Assembly: GCA_965116395.1 (NCBI GenBank)
Contig: OZ220684.1
Coordinates: 4,712,001 to 4,776,000, forward strand
Source of the DNA: Bin5 sp965116395
Lineage (GTDB): Bacteria > Chloroflexota > Anaerolineae > Caldilineales > Caldilineaceae
Reading direction: 5' to 3'
DNA: 64,000 nt
Below, in pieces: positions 35,839 through 44,586 of the stretch. Each line of letters begins with the position of its first letter. The first letter of the stretch is position 1. The translations under genes were made by a program, and so were the position numbers. Below the pieces are notes generated by a model. The model was not told where the DNA came from. It saw nothing but the letters and a program-made list of their open reading frames with translations, and did not search any database.

Positions 35839-36144
35839 ATGCCGAAGTGGATTGACGGGGCACTATATCCTGACACCGAGCCACCCGACTCACTTGATAG
35901 ATTGGCCGACAAAGTGGATTTTCTGGCGCGGCTATGCGGTGCCTGGGATTTCGGAATCCTACCCTACGAATAAACCGTCAACGAGATTAGACGCCTCGAA
36001 TGGCGCGAGGCAGTGGATGCCTGCCAGATGCTTACCTCGGTAGCCTATCAAATTCTCCGCGACTGGCATGGTCTGCCACCTGTCCCCTACATCGGCAGAG
36101 AGTTTGACTACATCAACGAAGATCCCTTTCTCGAGTACATCTAG
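35839..36144 (+). pseudogene. Short gene interrupted by one in-frame TAA
   Basis: An ATG opens a frame of 44 codons (MPKWIDGALYPDTEPPDSLD onward) that ends at TAA 35971-35973. The same frame then continues as protein-like sequence for 56 more codons (TVNEIRRLEWREAVDACQML, later DWHGLPPVPYIGREFDY) to a TAG at 36142-36144. The intact product would be about 101 residues, acidic and soluble. The simplest reading is a recent nonsense mutation in a gene of unknown function. No family is recognised; only a weak GAGAAG precedes the ATG. Confidence 0.6.
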
Positions 36145-36231
36145 CCTCCAGGCGCGATTGCCCACTGGAAAACTTCGCGCTTCTACACTCCCTATCCGCG
36201 GCTGAACACAGGGCCGCTGTTACAGTCCCTC

Positions 36232-37107
36232 TCAGCGAGCGGGCAACCCACTAACCAGCAGTTCCAGCATCTCCTCCAATGTCGGCGCGTCAGGGTCTTC
36301 CGGCGTGCGGTCCGCCAAAGTTGAGTCCCCAACGAAGCGGTAAATGTCGGCCGCGCCGTCATGAAACTTCCCGGTCATCCCGACACCGGCCATAGTGGCC
36401 GAAATCTCCTCCATCTCACCCACCCAGCGCCGCGACTTCGGCGGCATCCCGGGTAGACCACCTTCCATCCGCTTCAGCATGGCCGCCTGGCTGAGATTGT
36501 ACTCGGCAAAGAGTGCCTCGCGAATGCCGAGAGCCTCGGCCGCCACCAGCAACTCTACACACAGCGCCGTCAACCCTTTTGTCAGTCCTGCATAGCACAT
36601 CTTGATGGCAGACGCATCACCAATCCGGTCGCTGATCACAGGCACGTCAAGCCCACAATCGTTGAGTTGAGCCAGCTCATTGGCATACTCGCCCGAAGCA
36701 TAGAAACGCGTCGCACCCTCCCCGCGAGGCGGAGGCCCGATGATCGAGGCATCAACAAAACGGCCGCCTGCCTCGGTGATCGTCTCTCCGATCTTTTTTG
36801 TCGTCTGCGGCGCGATCGCATTGCAGTCCGCATACAGCAGATCGGCGCCCGTACGGCCAAGGGCGTCCGCTACCTTCTGCGCCGCCGCCCCCGCCTCTGC
36901 CGGAACGAGAATACACAGTACTATGTCGGCTTCCTCCACCAGGGCATCATATGAATCTACCTCTTCAATCCCGGCCTTGGCAGCCAACCCTCGAGTCCTC
37001 TCGCTGCGGTCCGCCAGATGAGCCACCACCCGCAGGCCATTCGACTTCAGCCGCTGTCCCACCGTATGCCCCATATCACCAGGGCTGAGAATTCCTACCG
37101 TTTTCAT
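36232..37107 (-). CDS. NAD(P)-dependent dehydrogenase, 6-phosphogluconate-dehydrogenase-like with DUF1932-type C-terminus
   Basis: The 291-residue protein starts with the Rossmann motif VGILSPGDMGHTVGQRL and has the substrate-domain block GGRFVDASIIGPPP. The catalytic-type Lys region is DASAIKMCYAGLTKGL. The all-helical C-terminus resembles the DUF1932 branch of beta-hydroxyacid dehydrogenases. Its ATG overlaps the stop of the mannonate-dehydratase-like gene upstream (ATGA), so both are one translational unit, probably acting on sugar acids. Confidence 0.85.
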   Translation of the reverse strand: MKTVGILSPGDMGHTVGQRLKSNGLRVVAHLADRSERTRGLAAKAGIEEVDSYDALVEEADIVLCILVPAEAGAAAQKVADALGRTGADLLYADCNAIAPQTTKKIGETITEAGGRFVDASIIGPPPRGEGATRFYASGEYANELAQLNDCGLDVPVISDRIGDASAIKMCYAGLTKGLTALCVELLVAAEALGIREALFAEYNLSQAAMLKRMEGGLPGMPPKSRRWVGEMEEISATMAGVGMTGKFHDGAADIYRFVGDSTLADRTPEDPDAPTLEEMLELLVSGLPAR

Positions 37108-38123
37108 TGCCCCGCCTGCCCCCTAACCTCTGATTGCGCCCGGGCCAGCAACGCCTTCATATAACCAATAGTGTACGCCGTGCCTATTCGAGGATCGTCT
37201 CCCATCGTCGGAATATGATCTGGGATAACGACGCCGTCAAAGCCGGTCTGCTCCAGCACGCGCATCGCCTTATACATCTCAAAGTAGCCGTCATCCACGA
37301 ACGTCTCGACAAAGTGCGGCAGCGGCTGGTCCACATTGCGAAAGTGAATCTTGAAAAGCTTATTGGCCTGTCCGAACTCCAGCAGCGACTCCTCAACACC
37401 CTTGCCCATCAGGTCGCCGCCCTCCAGCCAGCATCCGATGCAAAAGCATATGCCCACGTTAGGGCTGTCCGCTATGCTCATGGCGCGATGGTAACCGTCG
37501 AAGCTGCTGAATATGCACCGCGGAACGCCGCCAAGTTCCGGCTCAGGCGGATCGTCTGGATGAATACCGATCCGAACACCTGCCTCCTCCGCCACCGGTC
37601 CCGCCTGGGAGACAAAATAGCGGAAATTCTCCCAGATTTCATCTTCCGAATAGACCCGGCCGTGTGTGAGTGGCAAATAGTATAGCTTCCCCGCCCAATG
37701 CCCCGCCTCTGCCTTTGCCAGATCAAATCCTCGCGCCGACGCGCCGCCGCGCGTCTCCTCGCGGTCCGTACTCCAGATCCCGTTCGCCATGTGGGCGTAC
37801 GTCGTGTAAGGAATGCCCGCCTTGCCCAGTGCTTGCAGGTGATTTACGTACTCCTCGATCTTGGCATCTCGGTTTTCCAGCCCAAGAACGATCGCGTCCT
37901 GATTGTGAACCTCACGGTTTCCAAAGCCGTAGATCTGAATACCCGCTTTCTGGAAACGATCGTTCGCGCGGGCGTAATAGTCATAGCCGGCGTGTTCGCC
38001 GTCCGTCCAGCAAACAGCCCAGTCAATCCCCATCTGCTTGACAAACTGCAACTCCTTGTCATCCGCTTCCGGCGACACTTGTGCCGCTATCTTCATTCCT
38101 GGCGGTACTGGCATCAAAGACAT
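37104..38123 (-). CDS. Mannonate-dehydratase-family protein (UxuA-like)
   Basis: UxuA dehydrates D-mannonate to 2-keto-3-deoxygluconate in hexuronate breakdown. The 339-residue protein shows the family block IGIHPDDPPEPELGGVPR, the Cys-Ile-Gly block GICFCIGCWLEGGD, KIHFRNVDQPLPHF and IPDHIPTMG. It is shorter than E. coli UxuA (about 394). The usual FHE motif reads HFVET, so its substrate may differ. It is followed, with a 4-bp overlap, by a 6PGDH-like dehydrogenase, fitting a sugar-acid pathway. Confidence 0.78.
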   Translation of the reverse strand: MSLMPVPPGMKIAAQVSPEADDKELQFVKQMGIDWAVCWTDGEHAGYDYYARANDRFQKAGIQIYGFGNREVHNQDAIVLGLENRDAKIEEYVNHLQALGKAGIPYTTYAHMANGIWSTDREETRGGASARGFDLAKAEAGHWAGKLYYLPLTHGRVYSEDEIWENFRYFVSQAGPVAEEAGVRIGIHPDDPPEPELGGVPRCIFSSFDGYHRAMSIADSPNVGICFCIGCWLEGGDLMGKGVEESLLEFGQANKLFKIHFRNVDQPLPHFVETFVDDGYFEMYKAMRVLEQTGFDGVVIPDHIPTMGDDPRIGTAYTIGYMKALLARAQSEVRGQAGQ

Positions 38124-38224
38124 CGCGATTCTCCTTGTTCAGTCTTGTAGATAGGAAAAGAATTGAACCGGGGGTAATTGTAGCTGAACTCGATCAGTTG
38201 ACACAACCGGTGCATCGATTCCGG

Positions 38225-39238
38225 TTAGGCGACCGCATTGTCACACCGTGTGGCAAGCAGCGCGCCCCCCCGGAAGGGCGCCCAGACCCTCCCATCGGCG
38301 GGCCACTCCATAGGTGCCTCCCGCCACTCCAGCGCTTCGTCCAACCAGAGCACCCTGTCTTCAGTCTCCAGCCGGTAGGGAACGCCCCACTCCGCCGTCC
38401 CCCGCATGAAATTGAATGCTCGCTGGGGATGCCAGTTGGCATCAAGGGCAAAGTCCTCTCCTGACGGAGCCGGAAAATAGCTGCCCCCTTCAGGCTGGGG
38501 CCGCCGCACTGCCCGCCCCCGCCCTGCCGCTGCTATCACCTCCGCCAGCAAATCACCGCCGGCCGACGCACAAAGTGATTCGGCCTCCGGACCGCCCATG
38601 CCTTCGGCAAACTGCACGGCTCGTTGCCCGGCAATGTCTCCGGTATCAAGACCCGCGTCCATCCAATGTACCGTTACGCCGGTCGACACTTCCCCAGCCC
38701 GAAACTGCCAGAAAAGTGGAAAAGGACCCCTGTACGCGGGCAACAACGAGGGATGGACATTCAGGAAGCCCTGCCTGGGAATGCCCAGCACACGCGGCGG
38801 TATGATTCGATTCCAACAGGCCACGCAGACGATGTCCAGAGACTTGCCAGTTAACCACTTCACAACTGCAGGGTCGCCAATGTCATTGCATTCGAATGTA
38901 GAAATCCCCGCCTGCATGGCAAGGCGCAGCGTACTTGCCGGTACCAGGACTGCGGCTCGCCTAAGTTCGGCGGCCGTATTCTGCCCGCCTGTGCTACTGT
39001 CATCCATTCCCGGCAGTGCAACCTTGACCATTGCGTTCGTAAGAGGAAGTTCGAGCGATTCTGCCGGCGACACGCTTGTTTCGCCCCCAACCTGAACTGC
39101 CGGCTGCAGCTCGCGAAACCGTTGCCCATTGAGCAGGACAGCGACAACCGAAACCCCAGCCGCCAGAAGCCTCTCCAGCACCATGTAGCTGAATGGGCCC
39201 TCCATTCCCACGAGAAGCGTACGCATATATGTTGACAC
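38225..39238 (-). CDS. Formyltransferase-family protein (Fmt-like)
   Basis: The 337-residue protein has the formyltransferase core: Asn and His in FLNVHPSLLPAYRGPFP and Asp in VTVHWMDAGLDTGD, the residues that form the 10-formyl-THF active site in Fmt and PurN. The C-terminal part resembles the Fmt tRNA-binding domain only weakly. It may be a second formyltransferase for a sugar amine or a cofactor rather than for Met-tRNA. The GTG start gives MSTYMRTLLVGMEG; ATG 39226 is an alternative. Confidence 0.8.
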   Translation of the reverse strand: MSTYMRTLLVGMEGPFSYMVLERLLAAGVSVVAVLLNGQRFRELQPAVQVGGETSVSPAESLELPLTNAMVKVALPGMDDSSTGGQNTAAELRRAAVLVPASTLRLAMQAGISTFECNDIGDPAVVKWLTGKSLDIVCVACWNRIIPPRVLGIPRQGFLNVHPSLLPAYRGPFPLFWQFRAGEVSTGVTVHWMDAGLDTGDIAGQRAVQFAEGMGGPEAESLCASAGGDLLAEVIAAAGRGRAVRRPQPEGGSYFPAPSGEDFALDANWHPQRAFNFMRGTAEWGVPYRLETEDRVLWLDEALEWREAPMEWPADGRVWAPFRGGALLATRCDNAVA

Positions 39239-39302
39239 TACCCGTTCGCAGGCCGTATAATAGGGGCCACCGCTTTTCTTACTCTAGGCTTGGAGCAAAC
39301 CA

Positions 39303-39623
39303 ATGGCTCGGATGGTACAGTGCGCAAAGATCGGACAGGAGTTGCCCGGCCTGCCGTCGCCCCCCTACCCCGGCGAGTTTGGCCAACGCATATTCGAGAA
39401 CATCTCGCAAGCCGGCTGGGACATGTGGCTGCAATACTCAGTCGTGCTGATCAATCACTATGGGCTGAGCCTGGGCGACCAACAGTCACGTGAATTCCTG
39501 ATGCAGCAAATGGAGGAGTTCTTTTTCGGAGAGGGCGCACAGATGCCGGAAGGCTGGACTCCGGAAGGCACACCTGGCGCGGCCAAAGGCGCTTCCGCCG
39601 GCAAAGGCGCACCCCGAAAGTAA
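39303..39623 (+). CDS. yggX: Fe(2+)-trafficking protein YggX-like
   Basis: The 106-residue protein matches YggX in order and key residues: a Cys near the N-terminus (MVQCAKIGQELPGL), YPGEFGQRIFENISQAGWDMW, VVLINHYGLSLGDQQSREFL, MEEFFFGE and PEGWTPEG. YggX helps protect Fe-S clusters from oxidation and supplies iron for repair. A Gly/Ala/Lys-rich tail of about 15 residues is extra. It is divergent from the formyltransferase gene and convergent with the ATP-grasp gene. Confidence 0.85.
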   Translation: MARMVQCAKIGQELPGLPSPPYPGEFGQRIFENISQAGWDMWLQYSVVLINHYGLSLGDQQSREFLMQQMEEFFFGEGAQMPEGWTPEGTPGAAKGASAGKGAPRK

Positions 39624-39632
39624 GTTTCGCCG

Positions 39633-40907
39633 CTACGAAATGAGAGCAAACTCAGGGGCAATCTCGAACTGAAGGAAGCTGTGCGCTTGTCGCAGCGATT
39701 CCTCAACCAGGGCCGGCGAATCGCCCCTTGCGAATATGAAGCCCAAATACGCATCGCCTTCCGGTAAAGGCACAAGCGACTGGTCCAGCCGGACGGTAAT
39801 CTGAACCTCTTCGATTCCCGCCACCCCTTTGGCCTCATCTACCCCATTCACCTTGCGCAGTATCCCCGCAGCCGGAATCGGAATCATCATCACGCCGCCC
39901 GCCTGCGACTCCCTCTCGAGGTTTTCCAGCGGCAATCCGCTTGCCTGCCGCAGTATCAACTCCTCCAGCGAGCTGCCGTTGCCGACCTCCATACCAAACC
40001 GCAGAATCCGCGAACACAGACCGCCAATCGAACGCCCAGCGACCTCGACAATCCAAGGTCCGTTTTCATTTATCCGCAATTCCGCGTGGATTGGCCCTGT
40101 CTGCAACCCCAGGCCCCGCGCCGCGTTCTCAGTCGCATCAACGATAGCGCTCTGCACGTCCTGCGGCAGCCGTGAAGGGGTAACGTAAATCGTCTCCTCG
40201 AAATACGGGCCCTCCAGCGGGTCCGGCTTGTCGAACAGGGCCAGGCAATGCAGCTGGTTCCTGTCGATCAACCCCTCTAACGCGACCTCTACTCCAGGAA
40301 TATAGCCTTCGATCAAGAACGGTTGGCCCTCACCAATCAACGCCGTCAGCCTTCTCACCGCGGCCGCCAGCTCACATCGCAAGTTCGCTCGAATAACACC
40401 CCTGCTTCCGTTAAGCTCCTCCGGCTTGACAACACAGGGATACCCGATCTCTTCCTCCGCCCGGGCAATGATCTCCTTCATATTGTCGTCCGTCCGAAAC
40501 TCGGAAAAAGCCGGCACGGGCGCCCCGCACGACGACAACAGAGTACGCATTCGGAACTTGTTGCGCGCCGCTTCCGATGCCATCTGGTCATTGTGAGCCA
40601 GGCCCAACCGTTCCGCGACCAGTGCCGCTACGCGGGCGCCGCCGTCATCCAGCGCCAGAACTGCATCCAGCCCGATGTCGCTTTCGACCCCGTCGACCGC
40701 TTTAGTCAGCGTGTTAACAATCTCTTCAGCTGCTTTCCATGGATCCCCAAAGTCAGCGCCAAGAGAATAGTTCCATTCCTGCGCCAGCAGTTGCGGCAGA
40801 TCCACAACGATGACAGGTTCGATTCCCAAACGCCTGGCCGCGTCGACATAGTCCTGGGTTCGGTAGCTATTTGGAGAAGTGAGGAGCAGCACTCGTTTTG
40901 GGGACAC
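39633..40907 (-). CDS. ATP-grasp enzyme (carboxylate-amine ligase type)
   Basis: The 424-residue protein has an N-terminal pre-ATP-grasp Rossmann region (MSPKRVLLLTSPNSYRTQDY). The ATP-grasp core includes GYPCVVKPEELNGSRGVI, QPFLIEGYIPGVEVALEG, and a metal-binding block EVAGRSIGGLCSR. The C-terminal lobe resembles L-amino-acid ligases and the biotin-carboxylase-like group. It joins a carboxylate to an amine or thiol through an acyl-phosphate; the substrate cannot be read from sequence. It ends 9 bp from convergent yggX. Confidence 0.85.
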   Translation of the reverse strand: MSPKRVLLLTSPNSYRTQDYVDAARRLGIEPVIVVDLPQLLAQEWNYSLGADFGDPWKAAEEIVNTLTKAVDGVESDIGLDAVLALDDGGARVAALVAERLGLAHNDQMASEAARNKFRMRTLLSSCGAPVPAFSEFRTDDNMKEIIARAEEEIGYPCVVKPEELNGSRGVIRANLRCELAAAVRRLTALIGEGQPFLIEGYIPGVEVALEGLIDRNQLHCLALFDKPDPLEGPYFEETIYVTPSRLPQDVQSAIVDATENAARGLGLQTGPIHAELRINENGPWIVEVAGRSIGGLCSRILRFGMEVGNGSSLEELILRQASGLPLENLERESQAGGVMMIPIPAAGILRKVNGVDEAKGVAGIEEVQITVRLDQSLVPLPEGDAYLGFIFARGDSPALVEESLRQAHSFLQFEIAPEFALIS

Positions 40908-40943
40908 GCTGCCTTCCTTTTGGGGCCCGCTACACTCTAGTTG

Positions 40944-41732
40944 TCAGAGGCTGGAAACTAGCTCTCGCCAGCGCTCTCTCTGTCGCGGCGGCATGCCGTC
41001 AAAACTCCCGCCTGCGCCGGCATCCAGCAACCTGGTCTCGTCTGCAGACTCCTGCCGGCTCAGCCACTCAGCATACCGCACAACCACCGCCTGTTCCTCA
41101 TCAGATAGACCAGCCAGCAGAACGCCGGCTGACGCACCGCTATGAAACATCGCTTTACGCTCTGATGCAGGTATCGTGTTCTGGCCGTCACGGTCGCTGA
41201 CAATAGCATGCCTCAAATTCGCTTGGCTTATATCCTTGAGCAACTCCGCGAAGACAGTCACAACCTGGGGATGACATGTGCGCGCCGCCAGCACGGCCGC
41301 CCTGCTGAAACAGTAGTCCCCGGCCAGTATGGTGCCGCCCAGCAGCATATTGTCGATTGAGTCAGTCTTCTCGGGCTTGAGCAGGAGTCGGTGGATATTC
41401 AGGGCAATCTGCAACAGTTCGAGGGCTGCAGCCAGCGCCACCCGGCGAGACGCATCCTCAGCCGAATCGTGCTCTGGAGCAGCCGAAGCCAGTACCACCC
41501 CAGCCAGAATCTGTTTCTCAGCCAGCTCGCTGCGAACGAACTGTGACAGCCCGTCAGGCAGGTCGGCAATCACCTCGTCCAGCGTCGCGGCGACAAGCTG
41601 CTGTTCTGATTGGAGGGTTTCGCCAAACTGTACACCCAATGGGCTTTCCTGTCTACGCTGTTTTGGAACCGGTTCGACTATCTTGCCCGCAAGCGGCAAG
41701 TGATTCAGGCCGCCGCGTTTGCGCCGGCTCAA
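40944..41732 (-). CDS. Polyprenyl-synthase-like protein lacking the first Asp-rich motif
   Basis: The 262-residue protein has the all-helical pattern of isoprenyl diphosphate synthases: AAALELLQIALNIHRLLL, then MLLGGTILAGDYCFSRAAVL, as in the GDYLLSRA block. The region that should hold DDxxD after the first helix reads NIHRLLLKPEK, and no second DDxxD is seen. A catalytic prenyltransferase is therefore unlikely. It overlaps parB by 4 bp (ATGA) and is probably co-translated with it. It may be a regulatory subunit or a repurposed fold. It ends in an Arg/Asp-rich tail. Confidence 0.55.
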   Translation of the reverse strand: MSRRKRGGLNHLPLAGKIVEPVPKQRRQESPLGVQFGETLQSEQQLVAATLDEVIADLPDGLSQFVRSELAEKQILAGVVLASAAPEHDSAEDASRRVALAAALELLQIALNIHRLLLKPEKTDSIDNMLLGGTILAGDYCFSRAAVLAARTCHPQVVTVFAELLKDISQANLRHAIVSDRDGQNTIPASERKAMFHSGASAGVLLAGLSDEEQAVVVRYAEWLSRQESADETRLLDAGAGGSFDGMPPRQRERWRELVSSL

Positions 41733-42673
41733 TCCAGCGCATCGCCGACGATTTCTCGGTAAATCGTCTCCAGATCGTCATCACTGTAGAAGTGAATCAC
41801 CAGCCTGCCGCTGCCGTCCTCCTTACGATCCAAGCTCACTTTCGTGCTGAGCCTGTCACGAAAGCGGTTCTCCCAGAGTCGCATCTGCGCCTGCATATGG
41901 GGCGATTCTTCGACCGGAGCCTCCACCGGCGGCCTCTCCTGCCAGCGCCGAACCAGCTCCTCGGCCTGACGTACGTTCAGCTCACTGGCAACAATCTGGT
42001 CAAGCGCCCTCTTAAGATCCTCATCGTTTATCAAGCCCAGCAGTGCACGCGCGTGGCCTGCGCTGATCAACCCTTCGTTTAGCGCAGCCTGAGCCTCATC
42101 CGGCAGCCCCAGCAGTCGAACCGCGTTGGCCACCGCCGATCGGCTCTTACCAACCCGGTACGCAACCTGTGCCTGCGTCAGTTCAAACCGTTCCAACAAT
42201 GTACTGTAAGCGGCCGCTTCCTCCAACGGACTGAGATCGTCGCGCTGTAAATTCTCAACCAGTGCCAGTTCCAGGAGTTGCTGGGAAGTCGCCTCCCGCA
42301 CCACGGCCGGAACCGCTGTCAGACCAGCTTGCCGCGCGGCTCGCCAGCGCCTCTCTCCGGTAATCAGCCAGTAGCGCTGCGGCTGGTCCGGACGTTCCGA
42401 GACAATTACCGGTTGAATAACGCCGTGAGCACGGATCGACGTTTCCAGCTCAGTAAGACTCGCCGGGTCGAAACGGGTCCGCGGCTGATGGGGATTGGGC
42501 TGAATTTCGCCGATGGCAATCTCGCGCGTCCCCTCTTCGACTGTCGGCGCGGCCTGTTCCACCTCTTCGGATTCATCGTGAGGAGCGGTTCTGCCGAGCA
42601 GCGCGCCTAGTCCACGGCCCAAGCCATGCCTGCGTCGAGCATTCGAGTTTTCAGGTCCGGTTTCTCTGCTCAT
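41729..42673 (-). CDS. parB: Chromosome-partitioning protein ParB
   Basis: The 314-residue CTPase binds parS and loads on origin-proximal DNA. It shows LGRGLGALLG at the start and the N-terminal CTP-binding motif EIQPNPHQPRTRFD, then WLITGERRWRAARQAGL. The box LVENLQRDDLSPLEEAAAY, the helix-turn-helix TQAQVAYRVGKSRSAVANAV and the C-terminal dimer domain follow. It lies 2 bp after parA. No strong parS was found in the window. Confidence 0.95.
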   Translation of the reverse strand: MSRETGPENSNARRRHGLGRGLGALLGRTAPHDESEEVEQAAPTVEEGTREIAIGEIQPNPHQPRTRFDPASLTELETSIRAHGVIQPVIVSERPDQPQRYWLITGERRWRAARQAGLTAVPAVVREATSQQLLELALVENLQRDDLSPLEEAAAYSTLLERFELTQAQVAYRVGKSRSAVANAVRLLGLPDEAQAALNEGLISAGHARALLGLINDEDLKRALDQIVASELNVRQAEELVRRWQERPPVEAPVEESPHMQAQMRLWENRFRDRLSTKVSLDRKEDGSGRLVIHFYSDDDLETIYREIVGDALD

Positions 42674-42675
42674 AA

Positions 42676-43515
42676 TTATAAAACTGTAGGATCTGGCGTA
42701 CCCGCGCCGGGAGTCTCCGGCAGGCCTTCAGAGTTCGCTTCGATGCCGATCGGAAAACGGCCCATGAACTCGGCCGCCAGCGCTTCATACGCAAGCGCGC
42801 CCGCGCTCTCAGGTGCATAGTTCAGAACTGCCAAACCGTGACTAGGTGCCTCGCTCAGACGCACCGAACGGGGTATCAGTGTCTCGAATGTCTCCAGGGG
42901 GAAATGCTCGCGAACATCCTCCACCACTTGTGTGCTGAGGTTCGTGCGCGCATCCGACATGGTAAGCAACACGCCCGCGACCTTGAGGCGACCGTTCAGA
43001 ACCCGTTGCACCTGCTGAATCGTCTCCAGCAGTTGACTCAATCCCTCCAGAGCCAGATACTCGCACTGGACCGGGATAATGATCCCGTCGGCGGCGGTCA
43101 AGCCGTTAATCGTGATCAAACCCAGGCTCGGCGGGTCATCAATGACCACATAATCGTAATCGCGAGTAAGCGGCTGCAACGCCTTCGACAGCAGCTGTTC
43201 ACGAGCCATTCTCGCAGCCATCTCGACTTCCGCACCGGCCAGATCAAGATTGGCAGGTAGAAGGTCAAGCCCATCCAGGCTCGTCGCAGTAATTGCCTCT
43301 TGAACCGGACGGTTATCTATCAATACGTCGTAGAGGCTCGTCCCTGGCTTCCTGGGATCGATCCCCAGGCTTGTCGTAGCGTTCGCCTGCGGATCGCTGT
43401 CGACGAGCAGTATGCGGCATCCTGCTTTGGCCAGATAGGCACACAGGTTGACAGCCGTCGTCGTCTTGCCCACGCCGCCTTTCTGATTGGCAATCGCGAA
43501 TATCTTAGCCGTCAT
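42676..43515 (-). CDS. parA: Chromosome-partitioning ATPase ParA (Soj)
   Basis: The ATG at 43515 gives the standard start MTAKIFAIANQKGGVGKTT with a deviant Walker A (KGGVGKTT). Walker A' (LLVDSDPQANAT) and Walker B (YDYVVIDDPPSLG) are intact. At 279 residues it is a chromosomal-type Soj without the long N-terminal DNA-binding domain of plasmid ParA. It forms a segregation operon with parB. The in-frame extension upstream to 43605 is Cys-rich and unlikely. Confidence 0.95.
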   Translation of the reverse strand: MTAKIFAIANQKGGVGKTTTAVNLCAYLAKAGCRILLVDSDPQANATTSLGIDPRKPGTSLYDVLIDNRPVQEAITATSLDGLDLLPANLDLAGAEVEMAARMAREQLLSKALQPLTRDYDYVVIDDPPSLGLITINGLTAADGIIIPVQCEYLALEGLSQLLETIQQVQRVLNGRLKVAGVLLTMSDARTNLSTQVVEDVREHFPLETFETLIPRSVRLSEAPSHGLAVLNYAPESAGALAYEALAAEFMGRFPIGIEANSEGLPETPGAGTPDPTVL

Positions 43516-43568
43516 AGGCCGCACAAGTTCGCAGTATTGAGTGCATGAACAAGAACCTGCCCGTACAT

Positions 43569-44465
43569 CTAGCCCCTTCCTTGTCCGGCAACACAGTGCT
43601 GCCATGGATGATCAGCCATATATTTCAATACATCCTCGTGATTGGGGATTCCGGTCACCCCCAGACCCTCTACGCCGAAAGACGCGGTGACATTGGCATA
43701 CCTGGCCGCGTCGAGAGGATCCCCCGTTTCGTCAAGCCGTAACAGAAAAGCGGTGGCAAATATGTCCCCGGCGCCGGTCGGATCCATTTCCTTAGCCGGT
43801 CGCGGAGGGATCGGCACCACCTCGATTTCTCCGTCGGATAAACGCCTGTAGACCGTGCTGCCGTCCCGATACTCTGTCAGCACAACAAGTGAAACGTACG
43901 CCAGGAAAGCATCCACCTGTGCCAGGTCGCCGTCGATATCTTCTATCGAAAGGATGAGCGCGTCAAGATGGGGAAGGATATGCTCCATATCGATCCATGG
44001 GGTTGGGAAAACTCTTCCATCGTCGCCCAGGCGTCGCATCCAGCCCTGCGGCACGGCCGCCACAATTGTCTCAGAGTCGAATATGGCGGCAACTTCCGGC
44101 AGTACCTCATTCGCCAGCGGACCCAGCAGCGCAATATGGGGAGCCCTCAGCCGCGCAGGTATATCTACAGCTGCTATTGGCGGCGAAGGGGTGTAGCAGT
44201 ACTGTACTCGCCCCTCCGTTGTATACAAGTTCGCAAATGTCGTAGTATTTGAAGAAGGAAGCACACGCACGTCGGCCAGTTCGCGCAGGACTGAAAGATC
44301 GATATCGTCACCGGCGCGGGTCAGAATCACCGGCTTGCGTCCCAGGAGAGAAGCAGTTACCGCGGCAAAACTGACAGTCCCTCCCAGTACATAGTCAGTC
44401 GCGGCGGGGTCCGCAGTCGCAATGTCGCGGCTAACGGTGCCAATAGCAAGAAAATCGATCGACAT
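43569..44465 (-). CDS. PfkB-family sugar/nucleoside kinase
   Basis: The 298-residue kinase has the PfkB N-terminal motif (VLGGTVSFAAVTASLLG) and the C-terminal catalytic motif DPTGAGDIFATAFLLRL, with the catalytic Asp in GAGD. The substrate could be ribose, fructose or a modified nucleoside; no specific residues point to one. It sits between the khpB cluster and parA, a place where other bacteria carry rsmG or mnmG. Confidence 0.88.
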   Translation of the reverse strand: MSIDFLAIGTVSRDIATADPAATDYVLGGTVSFAAVTASLLGRKPVILTRAGDDIDLSVLRELADVRVLPSSNTTTFANLYTTEGRVQYCYTPSPPIAAVDIPARLRAPHIALLGPLANEVLPEVAAIFDSETIVAAVPQGWMRRLGDDGRVFPTPWIDMEHILPHLDALILSIEDIDGDLAQVDAFLAYVSLVVLTEYRDGSTVYRRLSDGEIEVVPIPPRPAKEMDPTGAGDIFATAFLLRLDETGDPLDAARYANVTASFGVEGLGVTGIPNHEDVLKYMADHPWQHCVAGQGRG

Positions 44466-44586
44466 GGACTGTTCGCAGGCTTTGGGCGTTCAGTAATCCT
44501 GTTCAGTTCAGTTCCGGCTTGCCCCCGAGCTTCGTGCCCAAATTCGAGCAGGGCAACGGCACAGATGGCGAGAGACTAGCCTGCTG

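Noticed and set aside
39484..39495. Possible parS site (TCACGTGA core)
   Set aside because: It lies inside yggX and matches only about 9 of 16 consensus positions.
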